Below are positions 12,561 to 24,500 of a stretch of DNA of 64,000 nt, in pieces. The notes under the pieces are model-generated. The model was given only the letters and a program-made list of their open reading frames with translations, had not been told where the DNA came from and searched no databases. The position numbers and the translations under genes were made by a program. The stretch is taken from NCBI GenBank assembly GCA_916610825.1, contig OU744449.1, forward strand, positions 3,856,001 through 3,920,000. The letters are read 5' to 3'. Each line of letters starts with the position of its first letter. The stretch's first letter is position 1. The DNA comes from Haliclystus octoradiatus. Its lineage: Eukaryota; Cnidaria; Staurozoa; Stauromedusae; Haliclystidae.

Positions 12561-15500
12561 TTATTTTCCTGCTTGTCCACCGTTGTCTAGATTGACTGTA
12601 TGACCCACAAGGGAACAACAATCGTATTGTATTGGACAATCTTGAGCTGCGTTTTTTGCATAAATTAGACCAGGGGGACATCCCATTTGTCTTGAATAGC
12701 ATCCTCCTCTTTTTTCTTTTAGGCAAAACTTAGGATCACGTGACCATGCTGAAACATCTAATGTAAAAAGTAGATAATCATAATTATTTCACATGGGGTG
12801 GAGTCTAAAGGCATTTCGACTTTGGATAGGGTGCCACTTTGAATATTTATATATCTCTTGTAAAGCTGTCTTGGGTATTCGGCAGATCTTACTGGCTATT
12901 CAACGGGGGACAATTTGGCCTCAAATACAAAATCATAGGTGAGCAGTATAAAATTTATATTTTCGAGTAAATCGTCTGATGATCGCTAAATAAACCGTGA
13001 AACTCCGAGTAACAGAAAAGGAATTTGCTTTATCTTTGTGTCAATTTATATTTTCGATTAAACCATCTGATGATCGCTAAATAAACCGTGAAACTCCGAG
13101 TAACAGAAAAGGAATTTGCTTTATCTTTGTGTCAATTTATATTTTCGATTAAACCGTCTGATGATCGCTAAATAAACCGTGAAACTCCGAGTAACAGAAA
13201 ATGCATTTGCCTCATCGTTGTGTCAATTTATATTTTCGATTAAACCATCTGATGATCGCTAAATAAACCGTGAAACTCCGAGTAACAGAAAAGGAATTTG
13301 CTTTATCTTTGTGTCAATTTATATTTTCGATTAAACCGTCTGATGATCGCTAAATAAACCGTGAAACTCCGAGTAACAGAAAAGGAATTTGCTTTATCTT
13401 TGTGTCAATTTATATTTTCGATTAAACCATCTGATGATCGCTAAATAAACCGTGAAACTCCGAGTAACAGAAAAGGAATTTGCTTTATCTTTGTGTCAAT
13501 TTATATTTTCGATTAAACCATCTGATGATCGCTAAATAAACCGTGAAACTCCGAGTAACAGAAAAGGAATTTGCTTTATCTTTGTGTCAATTTATATTTT
13601 CGATTAAACCATCTTATGATCGCTAAATAAACCGTGAAACTCTGAGTAACAGAAAAGGAATTTGCTTTATCTTTGTGTCAATTTATATTTTCGATTAAAC
13701 CATCTGATGATCGCTAAATAAACCGTGAAACTCCGAGTAACAGAAAAGGAATTTGCTTTATCTTTGTGTCAATTTATATTTTCGATTAAACCGTCTGATG
13801 ATCGCTAAATAAACCGTGAAACTCCGAGTAACAGAAAAGGAATTTGCTTTATCTTTGTGTCAATTTATATTTTCGATTAAACCATCTGATGATCGCTAAA
13901 TAAACCGTGAAACTCCGAGTAACAGAAAAGGAATTTGCTTTATCTTTGTGTCAATTTATATTTTCGATTAAACCGTCTGATGATCGCTAAATAAACCGTG
14001 AAACTCCGAGTAACAGAAAAGGAATTTGCTTTATCTTTGTGTCAATTTATATTTTCGATTAAACCGTCTGATGATCGCTAAATAAACCGTGAAACTCCGA
14101 GTAACAGAAAAGGAATTTGCTTTATCTTTGTGTCAATTTATATTTTCGATTAAACCGTCTGATGATCGCTAAATAAACCGTGAAACTCCGAGTAACAGAA
14201 AAGGAATTTGCTTCATCTTTGTGTCAATTTATATTTTCGATTAAACCATCTGATGATCGCTTAATAAACCGTGAAACTCCGAGTAACAGAAAAGGAATTT
14301 GCTTCATCTTTGTGTCAATTTATATTTTCGATTAAACCGTCTGATGACCGCTATATAAACCGTGAAACTCTGAGTAACAGAAAATGCATTTGCCTCATCG
14401 TTGTGTCAATGCTATCATGCTATATTATACTCTGTTTCAACAAAAATTGAGCACTCTAGCATACATGTGTATTATACATGTGCATTCTCACCTCATATTA
14501 TATTATATCTTCAATTAAATAAAAATGTAAAACCTATTTTACGGAATTTTATACAAGGCCAAGCTGTCTACTGTCGAATAGCCGATAAGATCCACAAAAT
14601 ACCTCCGACTCTTGAAAATTGAAGGCAGGCAAACTTTGATCGAAAGAGATGTACATATTCGTACATATTGATGAAACCCGATGATGAAACTGACATACAC
14701 TGTGACAGGACAACCGAGGCTAACTTTGAATTTGCGAAAGTCTCACTTCTGTGTTATGACGATCTTGATGGATTGGGAAGTATGAATCTGAATCACGAAA
14801 ACGAGGCAGCAAGAAGAAAGCGGGACTTAAACCACTCAAAGGTAACAGGACGACTGGCCCAGGTGATTCATAGGTTTCCTGCCGCATTATGAATGTAAAT
14901 TTGAGGTTGGTTGATATACTTGAATAGAAACTTCTTATAGGATTGAAATAATTACACTTTTATGCCCGTAACTGCAAAATACCTAGGGCCCGAAGTTTTA
15001 TCACATACAAACTGCACCCAACAGCTATGTCATATATAAGCAGAAAAAACACGATTCACTATTGAGTGTAACCCGCTTAAGATCAAGTAAAAATTGATAA
15101 CGATTTCTGTTACATTTATCCGAATTTGCGCTTATTCGAAATTGTTTATAAATGACTTGACCAGAATATGGTATATTAGGGTTTCAGAGACGGTATGGCT
15201 GCAGATAAACGAGGATTTCACTTATCTACACTGCACCTACACCGTGCCTATAATTCTATAGAAAACACATGTACGTCAAAGTGCTCTTATAGTATTAATT
15301 AAAATAGAGCATAATTATATTGGAAACAAGAATGTGAGGCAAAGCCTTTTCCGTAAAAGCAAAAGGCTTTATTCGTCGTCTATGAGCCACTCTGATCCAA
15401 AATTAAAAACACAGGTCGATCACAGGGATTCTGCATCGTATAATATCACATATTCTCAGAAGGCACGACCAAGAGATCTTAAGATTATCTATAATGCGAG

Positions 15501-16149
15501 TTTTTAACAACAAAATAATGAGAAAAATCATTGATCTGAAATGAATAGTTTTCGAGAAGAATGAGACAAACTGGCCGACTTTTGAAAGAAAGTCGTGTCT
15601 GTACAATTCAACATCTTAGTCTACATACAAGCCTGATCAAACATGCAAATCGTAACAATTAATTTAACAGAGCGTAAAAGCGGGCATACAGGATTAAACT
15701 TTGCTATCAATGCCGTGAAGCAATTCAGCTAGATCATGTTTGATAGACCAATATACCCATACATATACCATCTATTGAAAGGAATCAAGGGCTATGATCG
15801 CGTAATAAAGGGACGGTTAGCTTATTTTTAATACCTCTAAGTTCATCCATACAATCTCAGCTATAATAGAGGGCTTTATTTCAAACGTTCTTAAGCTCAC
15901 CGATAATGTAGAGATTATAATTTTAAATGTCCCTAAAATCATCTATATAATCTGTACCATGAAGAGAGCTTTATTCTCAATATACCTAATTTCACCGATA
16001 CAATCAGCACGGCCGTATAGCATTAAACTTCTATGAAGCATTAAATATCTCATTTAACTTATTGATCTGTTTAACTTTAGTTTTAACGTACCTGATACAG
16101 TAAAAAGGATAAGTGCCAATGCAACAACAACAGCAATCAATGTCTTCAT
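12561..16149 (-). CDS. Secreted six-cysteine peptide, beta-/big-defensin-like (candidate antimicrobial peptide)
   Basis: Two exons: 16149-16092 (58 nt, phase 1) and 12757-12561 (197 nt), joined by GTACGT...TTAG, giving 84 residues. Exon 1 is nearly all signal peptide (MKTLIAVVVALALILFTVS); cleavage is likely after VSA at about residue 23. The mature peptide, about 61 residues with net charge near +3, has exactly six cysteines: FCLKEKRGGC, GCPPGL and DCPIQYDCC, spaced C-x7-C-x6-C-x13-C-x5-CC. An adjacent CC at the end and a signal exon followed by a single mature exon are features of beta-defensins and the C-terminal domain of big defensins. C2-C3 is wider than in most vertebrate beta-defensins, so this may be a divergent or unrelated six-cysteine fold. 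A TATA box and a poly(A) signal support a real gene. The antimicrobial role is inference. Confidence 0.8.
12952..14408. repeat. 91-bp minisatellite, about 16 units
   Basis: Unit contains TCTGATGATCGCTAAATAAA, CCGTGAAACTCCGAGTAACA and TTTGCTTTATCTTTGTGTCA. The period measured between successive TCTGATGATCGC motifs is 91 bp. Units differ by a recurrent CCATCT/CCGTCT change; units 3 and 16 share a variant with ATGCATTTGCCTCATCGTTG. The whole array lies in the intron of the defensin-like gene. Confidence 0.95.
14409..16091. other. Rest of the defensin-like gene intron
   Basis: 14409-14520 continues a dispersed element (ACAAAAATTGAGCACTCTAG) also seen at 60480-60545 and, reversed, at 42075-42180. 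15060-15240 resembles the GTGTAACCCGCTTAA MITE at 46958. The plus-strand ORF at 14668-14892 (74 codons) is unrecognised. Nothing else is clear. Confidence 0.5.
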
Positions 16150-16253
16150 CTTTTGATTCAAATGTTAATTCAAACTTTTGCTTTCGATTAATAACAATTT
16201 GACCTTATTCATGTAACCAATTGATATTTTTGAGTGATTAATTCACACGGAAG

Positions 16254-16262
16254 CTTTTTATA
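16254..16262 (-). promoter_or_regulatory. TATA box of the defensin-like gene
   Basis: TATAAAAAG on the minus strand, about 105 nt upstream of the ATG at 16149. It predicts a transcription start near 16230 and a 5' UTR of roughly 80 nt. Confidence 0.65.
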
Positions 16263-16948
16263 GGTCTACTAGAATAGGCGGAACAATTATAATGCAATCC
16301 ATAAATTCAACTGCTATTTTGATTTATCTTCAAATATGGGAGTAACGGTTGCACGGCAAGATAAACAAAGCTGACATCTGTTGAGTGGCAGATAGATGTT
16401 GATTTCTAACGCAAGGAACACCACCACCACGTCCACTCATGGTTCACTACGTCAAATTCGATGAATGCCAAGGTCATCAAGACAAGAATATTTATTAATG
16501 CGCGCATGATGTGTGTAAACATTGAATTGATGAAACTTATAACTTTAATATACAATACATTTGTAAAAATTGTTGTCCTAAATGGCCTTAATAATCTTCG
16601 ATGATTTTGATTCTTTACATAGATCGATCACGCAATGTTTATTTTACGCACCAAGTTGAGAATGCAAAGTTAAGAAATAACGGTGTTTCTGATGTAAAGT
16701 AAAGCAAACATGAAATATCTTATTGTTTATATCAATAGGAAAATATGCATCGGTCTTGTACATGTTGTGGATGTTATTGTATGTGTGCTAAATGCAATTA
16801 ATATATGCATAGTTTGAATAGAAGCGCTAACAAATATACCAAGAATATTGTGCATGTGCGAAATAAATATTTTTAGTGTGGTTTTTTCTATTTTTAACCA
16901 TAAGTCTGAGCGTAGCGGAGCTATTTTTAATTGAAATGCATACCAAAA

Positions 16949-17347
16949 GGTCGTGGCTAGATCAGGGGTAACTCAAGGACATTTTATGATTTTTTATGGA
17001 TTCTTTTATTTGTATTAAATTTGGTTTTCAACCGATTTTTAAAATTCTTTTTGCATTTGGTACGTTTGTATATTTACCAAAAATCTACCATGTATAATTG
17101 AAAAATAAAAAGTTACTCAACTTTTAAACTAAGCTTCGTGATAAAACTTTTTGGCTGACTAACATTTGTTGCAAGAATTTTTTTCATTTTTTTTATTTTA
17201 GACAAGACAGATTTGTAGTAAATATATTAAGGTACGAGATGCAAAAAGAATTTTGAAAATCGATTGAAAACAGAATTTAATACCATTAAAAGAAGCAATA
17301 AAAATTCATAAAAATGTCCTTGAGTTACCCCTGATCTAGCCACGACC
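16949..17347. mobile_element. 399-bp palindromic MITE with 9-bp duplication (MULE-like)
   Basis: Ends GGTCGTGGCTAGATCAGGGG and its reverse complement; arms pair for over 100 bp with a spacer of about 170 bp. The direct repeat ATACCAAAA lies directly outside both ends. A 9-bp target duplication with long inverted repeats is the hallmark of Mutator-like elements. Lies between the defensin-like gene and HACL1. Confidence 0.8.
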
Positions 17348-17543
17348 ATACCAAAACTATTGCAATCCGATAGATAAATAATGCAAAGATGAAGCAATTG
17401 CAATTTTTGATAATGTCGGGATCAGCAGGAATATTTGATCAAAATAGGATCAAATCATAAAAAATCGTCTGTTGTTTCTACCAACTTTGCTTCTACTTAT
17501 TCTATTTATACACTCTTGACATACTTATTGGAACAATTGGGGA

Positions 17544-17700
17544 ATCAATTTTTTTTACCTTGACTTGGTTTTACTACGTGACTTGACTACTTTTCCTAGT
17601 TTTTTTGTTGATAAACGGATAAGCATATTTTGATAAATAAGCATTTGAAAAAATGAGAATTTCAAATCTTGAAAATATCTTGATTTTCGATTTTTTATGA
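17544..17700. repeat. Dispersed palindromic repeat (GATAAACGGATAAG family), partial copy
   Basis: GATAAACGGATAAGCATATT and AAATAAGCATTTGAAAAA recur at 30972-31273, where both halves of the palindrome survive. Confidence 0.6.
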
Positions 17701-18433
17701 TTTGACCCTATTATGTTATGGAAAATTCCAAATTTCAAAGCAGCTACAGAATTGAGCTTGAAACTTAAAAAAAATGCATGACCGTTGTGACAATGGCACT
17801 CATAGAAGCAAATAATCGCCCTCCAATCCAATGCTTTAATTTATTAACTTTGTTAAATAATTTTCACAACTACCCAGACCAAAACCGTTGCAAAACACCT
17901 ACTTCGATGCAATAGCCTGGAATTAAAGGATTTAAGCATCTCCCCGATACATAGGAAATTAACTGATTCAGTTTATCATTTGGCCAAATGTTGTTAATTT
18001 GGGTGGTGATGTCAAATTGTCAATTGATTAGTGAATTCAACTCAGATATAATAATATTCATTAGTAAGTTAAATATTCACATATGGCGTAAGAAGAGAGT
18101 GAGACCATAATTATGAAACCAATTGTGAAAATGTTGAATTTTTAAAATTTAAAACTTGTAGACAAATATTCAAATATAATTTGATGACTAACAATTTTGA
18201 ATTATAACAATTTTTAATCGCAAAAAAAATTCACAAGAAAATGTGATTATGCGTGGAACTGAATTACATAAATTCGTTAATTTTGGCATAACTTCGCTAC
18301 GAGCAATCTAAGGCAGTACATAAAATTTGTATTTCTATAAACTATATATATCTAATCTATTTATTAAACAATGTATGATCTCTTTAAAATGTTTCTGAAT
18401 ATCAATTATTCTAATTTATTGTGATTCCTTAAA

Positions 18434-18439
18434 TTTATT
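18434..18439 (-). terminator. Poly(A) signal of HACL1 (candidate)
   Basis: AATAAA on the minus strand about 83 nt past the stop codon. Further copies at 18415-18420 and 18360-18365 make the exact signal uncertain. Confidence 0.5.
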
Positions 18440-18520
18440 CAAGTTCTTATTTGTTTTAACGGGGTTATATTCCAACATACCCAAACTCTTTTGAGATTAT
18501 AAATTGCCATAATAATTTCT

Positions 18521-21500
18521 TCACAACTTTGATGGTTCAAACCAACTGAATTCCTGCAACACCAACAAATATTTGAATATCAGTGTTTCAGAATTACCTG
18601 TTTTACTGACCATCAATAACACAATGGAAATAGGTCACTTTCGTAAGGTAATCATCATGTGATAGATATTTTCGTTACATGTTGTCGGTCGTAGTCACGT
18701 ACAGTAGTTTCATTTAAGCCAGTTTGCAACCATGGCTGGCAAAAAGAGTAGCTTCCTGGGGATACTTAGCCTGCATGCAGATAAAACGTTCCTCAAGCAA
18801 AGTATTGGAATCCATCAAAAAATCAGGCTATGTTAGCAATTTAGAAAGTTGAGTACTACTTTTTATAAAGTACTTTTTTATAAAAAAAGAATTCTATCCA
18901 GGGTCCGACAATAGTTAGGATTATGGGATCATGTATCCTGGAAGACTTAAGTAAATTCAAAAAAATTATAATTTTCTGATTTTGAAGTCAAACCTCAACA
19001 ATGAATTTCAGAAGAAAATGTCAAAAAATATTTTCAGATTCAAAAAGCCTAAACCTTTCGACAGGCACTGATATCATTAGACCAGGATTACAGTCAGAGC
19101 ATCCCTAAAGCCACACCATGATCTATTTAGAAGGCAGAATCGATGATAATAAATGTATACCTGTTGTTGTTTCTGAGAGTAAGGTTCGATCTCAATATGA
19201 ATTAGAGTTGGTTTATTTTTAATTTTCAAAGCTGACGTCATAGCTGATTGTAAGTGATCAGGGGTCTGGACATAATAGCCTTGGCAACCAACTGAATCCA
19301 TTATCCTCTCGTATCTTGCTTCAGGCAAAAGTGCTGTTGGAGGTATACTGAAATACAAATCACAAAACAGATCTTTCAATGTAAGCCTATAATATATTGA
19401 CCATTATAGGCAGGTGGCATTTATATACAGGTTGACTTAATAGAAAATACTATTTTAGACATTGCAAGAGTGACCACTATAGACAGGTGGCTGCTGTATA
19501 GAGGTGACCGCTATAACAGGTTTGACTGTACTTGATCTTGATTTACAAAATAAAATTATCTTTCAGCAAATCCGTTTTCAACAAATCCTTTGCATGCATT
19601 TATGATCACTCGTATCGTTCAATTTTGGTCGCAAATTATGACGCGTATCTTTCAATATTTTGAGAAAAGCTTGAATCGTCAAACAATTGTATTCGTCCTA
19701 TTTTAATAATTGTATTACATGAATGATAAAAATATTTTGGCTCAGTGCAAAGTACTATTCCGATCATTAAAAGTGCATAAATATCCCGATATCCCGACAA
19801 AGGCTGTTTGAAGTTCTTAAACATCGGTTTATTTATTTGCAAACGAGAAAATTGACTATATGTTGATGACCCTTTCAATTTTGAAGTTTTTCAAATGTTT
19901 TTTAAAAATGCAAGTTTCTGGAAGAAGATTGACGATAAAATTTAAAAACAAAAATAGTACTTTTTGATGTGCGTTTATACTCACGTTAATGGTAAATCTG
20001 AATGACTTTCTGATATTTCATTCCATGATTCTTTATCAATTCCATTAAATATTCCATTATTGTTAGCCACGATAAATATAATTGGTAGGTTGTATCTACG
20101 AAATAAGATTATACCGTATCATAATCACAAAACGTGAAACAGAATTCCATGAAAATAAATTATGACTTGTATATAACATCATAACGCATATAAGAAAGTG
20201 GATAAATGAACAGTAATGGCCTCTTTTGTTCATGTGACAGTTCCCTGTACAAGACGGACAATTTAGGTGACCACTATGCGCAGGTGAACGTTACTGCAGT
20301 CAAAAGGGGCAGCCGAATGACATATAGGATAATTATTAATTAGACTTATTAATTTGTTTTTCAATACCTCTGTCTATTTGCGGGGTACTTCCTACTGTGT
20401 AGCTTCTGTAGAAAGGTGTGTCCTTTTGCCGGGGTATCATTTCGCTTCCTTCCAGAAATACTTCGATATGACTTAAGCTTCTTTGGCAAGTTGACATTTT
20501 CAACCTGCACTTAAACACTAAACAGGCTACACTCAGGCAAGAGAGTGAAGATTAGTCAAAAGAGAGAAAAAAAACTTATATAGGATATCAGCTTTTCAGA
20601 ATAACTTTCTCATGCCTGTAGGTAGATAATCACACATCTTGCAAGTTACCTGGCTGCTGTTTCGATTTCCATTCCTCCAAAACCAAACGCACTATCACCT
20701 TGTACACATACAACTCTTTTTGAATTAGGATACACAGTAGAATGATGATCAACGATTAATTGAGCAGCTGCTATAGCAAAACCAGAACCAACGCCCATTG
20801 TACCAAATGTTCCAGCATCAAGCCTAAAACAGAAACGGATAAAATTTGCTTACATTAAAATCTGATATAGTGGTTATCACCTGTATACTGCGTTTACCTG
20901 TCTCTAAAGGTCATTTATAAGTGTCCAAAACTCCAATTTTCTATTGAAATCTGTATACGAGAGATGCATCTGCCCAAAACGAACATTCTTCATTTTTCTT
21001 TAAAGTGGTCGGTTAGACAGGTTTTACTACAGTAAGTTCAAGCAATAACTGTTCCGGATTTGACGGTATTCTGTGAATAACAGTAAGACTTTTTGGAAAA
21101 AAGTCAGGAAATAAGTAATTTAAGGTGAAACTTTGCAAAATATTTACTGCTAACAAGGGGTTCTGCCAAAACCGGTAAAATGGTTTGTCACCCTAATAGC
21201 CAGTCTGCAGATAATGGCAATGGCGCACCCGAGATTCAACGATATTTAGATATTTTACGGTCAAACATCAACAAAATATCTGCTGTTGCGCACCCAAGAT
21301 ATCGGCGAAAACTGCCATTATCTGCAGACTGGACCAAGTGTAGGGAAATGATAGTAACATATTTGATAAAATCTCATAGAAATATGTGTGTATTTGGTAT
21401 GATATTATAAAGTTTGTCATTTTTATAAATTGATAGGCCTATTATAAGTCTGCTACTCCGGTGCCTCAATCATCTATATAAAGAACACTTATCTCTAAAT

Positions 21501-24500
21501 TAATCACATAGTCACATTAAATAAAATTGCACCAAGCTTCAGTATTATACCGTGTGCGTGGTTTTCTGTTGATCAACATAGTTCTACCAATATCCATTGT
21601 ATTAGCACCTTCATTTACTATGATACAATCTTTTGGAAGGTACTTGTTCAACTATAAAAATGAAATGGGAATACATCAAATTTGATAATAGTTTCTCATT
21701 TGCTCATGAGTTGTTATTGGAATGTTCCTCCTTAAATTTTTATAAAAAAACCAAGTTACAATATATTTTTATATCCCTATGCATTTCTGACCACAATTTA
21801 TAATCAGATTATTGACTCCTGATTACTTGAGTAACTACGAGTCTACACCAGGGTCCGATAGAAGTTTCAGCCTTATGGAATCCTAGAGACATTTCGACAT
21901 TTTCTTAGGAATTTTTTGTGGAAGTTTGACCAATAAATCATGAAAAAATCAATTTACTTCTGAATCTGCTCTAATCTTACGGAATCTGAAATTCAAGGAT
22001 CTTTACTTTTGTCTGACCCTGGTGTACTCTATCACGGGGAAAGCGTTTATTTCTTTTTTCATCATCTTCTTCGTCAGCATCGAGCTGTGGATAGCATAAT
22101 GTTTAATTGTAACAATGCAGGGACATCACATCCCCTGCGAAAACATTTCAGGTGTTCATGAACAATTTATTAACGTTAAATGACCTCAATTCTCATGAAC
22201 TGTTCATAAATTGTTAGCAGAGAATTACGCTGAGGATAAATTAATTCATAATAAATTGCTTAACTTGCTGAGCATCAAAAAAGCAAGTCAATCAGAGGTA
22301 AGGGTGAAACATATTCATAAAACTATATTAACCATATTTGAAAAACAGTTCATGATTTTATGAACAGTTTGTGAGCCCACTTTTCATGATCTTTTTATGA
22401 ACTTACCATGAATGCTTCATGAGAATTCATGGACTGTTAGTAAAAAGTTTATGAATAAGTCGTGAAAAAGTTACAGAAAATAAGGTAATTTAATGTCCGT
22501 TCATGAACTAAATGAACATTTCCCATAGAAATAAATAACAACTTTCTACGCATTGAGAGATCCAACAGGATAACACCTTGGTATGTTAACAGTAAATATT
22601 TGTTGAGAAATCCGCCTGTTCATCCAAAGCATCCAAAGTATGTGATTTTATAGCTACATCAAATCATGTTTCAACAATTGCTGCCCGTGTGTACTACTAT
22701 TTGGTTCCACTGTTACCAATGCGAAAAACAGATTTAGTTCATGAACGATTTATATTTTATAATATTGATAATTCATAAACAGTTCACAAATTTGTGTTGA
22801 AAGTTTTATGTTGATTTTGTGAAGCCAGAGAGATAACTGTTAACATCATTTACTTGTCTTGTGGATATTAGAGAAATAACAGCAAACAACCATAAAATGA
22901 TTACACAATTTGTTGGACGGGTGAAAATTAATTACCTCTGAAAACATATTGTAAAAATTCATGGGTAAACGCTTGTCTTCTATTGAACCCTGCAACAAAA
23001 GAAAATTAAAATTGGTTCTCATCCAAAATTCATACTTGTAGCTTATCAAAACAGTTTCAATAATGATGTGTTTATTTTGAATTGATAAACGTTATCAAAT
23101 ACTGACACCCCTACTCAGCGAAAAGCAGTTCAAAAACATTAAATAGCATAATTTTATAATTGCCTCATTTGTTTAATGTTGGTTATAAAACATACCATTC
23201 AGCTTGGAGGGCTTACAGGCAAGGTCTGACAGAAAAAGCTATAGGGATCCTAGAAAATTGATATTTCTATCCTTTCAGTTGTCATAGCTCGTCAGACATT
23301 GCGCCTGAAGAGCAGCTAGCGAATTGTATAGATGGTGATAACCTTGGTGCATGTCCCATGCGCATGTTTGGTTAACAATGTGATTACCTAAATCAATTTT
23401 GGGGCTGGTCTGACGCGTGTTTTCTCCCTGCCAATTATGATGACTATTTTCAATTGAAAAAAGTGCTGTTCTTCGTTAAGCAATCAATACTCAATAATCA
23501 TAATTACTTTCTGAAATGTATGTTTTCCATTTAATACTTGATTTCATTATTGAAGAATGATTGCATTAGTAAGTTAAGTAAACTATTTGCGATATGCATT
23601 GCCCACTACTTCGGTAGTTTGAGCACTCTGGTATGACACAGATGTTTTTTTTTTTGATGTGGTGAATTTTTCACCACATTTACTTACTCATCTTGAACTA
23701 GGTATATACCGAAGTCAGTCCCTTGTTCGCTCACTGAGCAGTACTGATGAAGGCTAATGGCCAGAAACATGTACTTGTCTGCTGCTATTAGTAAGTTATT
23801 ATTATTTAGGTAAATTAATTGTAACTGTAATTAATTACCTGTCTGGAGAAGTGATTGTAATTGTACTAATTTACAATGTTAGCAGTGTTTGAATTAAGAT
23901 TTTTACATTGATGTTTAAAGTGCAGGATGGCATACCACTTTTACATATGTCGTAATGCTATATTCAGAATGCTTTGTTGTGATATATGTATTCATAATGT
24001 AACACATGTGTAACATAATTACCCATTTAGAATACTGATATTAGCTATATTAATCAATAAAAATCAAAAGGAAGAGAATAATCAACCGATGAAGCCTTTA
24101 AAAGTTTATGTACATATCAAAAAGTGCAGTGTGCGGATCGAATCAGTTTCATATTTCCGTTTTATATGCATCTGAAACGTGGGTTCTATCAACCTCACTA
24201 TTGACCCGACTTGACTCAGCTTATGACGCCATGCTTCGGCATGCTTTAGGAATACATTGGCCCAACTTACTTTCTACTGCTAAACTTAGAAAACTTTCCC
24301 CTTCTGCCTCTGCTATTACTCACCAACGTATCTTTTTTAGGTCACATCGAAAGATCAAAGACGTATCACACCCCTCAACAGCTGCATGACATCCTTCACT
24401 GGCAACCAAAGGAGATGCTTCGACGGGGCTATGGGAGAGTAGTATCTTTTCATAATGTTTTGTATCGTGAATTGTGTTATTTACAAGTTTCTTTGTCAGC

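Noticed and set aside
12526..12726. 66-codon lysine/arginine-rich minus-strand ORF (MPKRKKRRM...)
   Set aside because: Alternative frame of defensin-like exon 2; it has no signal peptide and no splice partner.
12952..14408. CRISPR-like array of regular repeats
   Set aside because: Whole 91-bp units are near identical without unique spacers, and the genome is eukaryotic; a minisatellite.
19077..19160. Read-through extension of HACL1 exon 16
   Set aside because: It lacks the conserved C terminus, whereas splicing to 18553-18521 gives a match and SKL.
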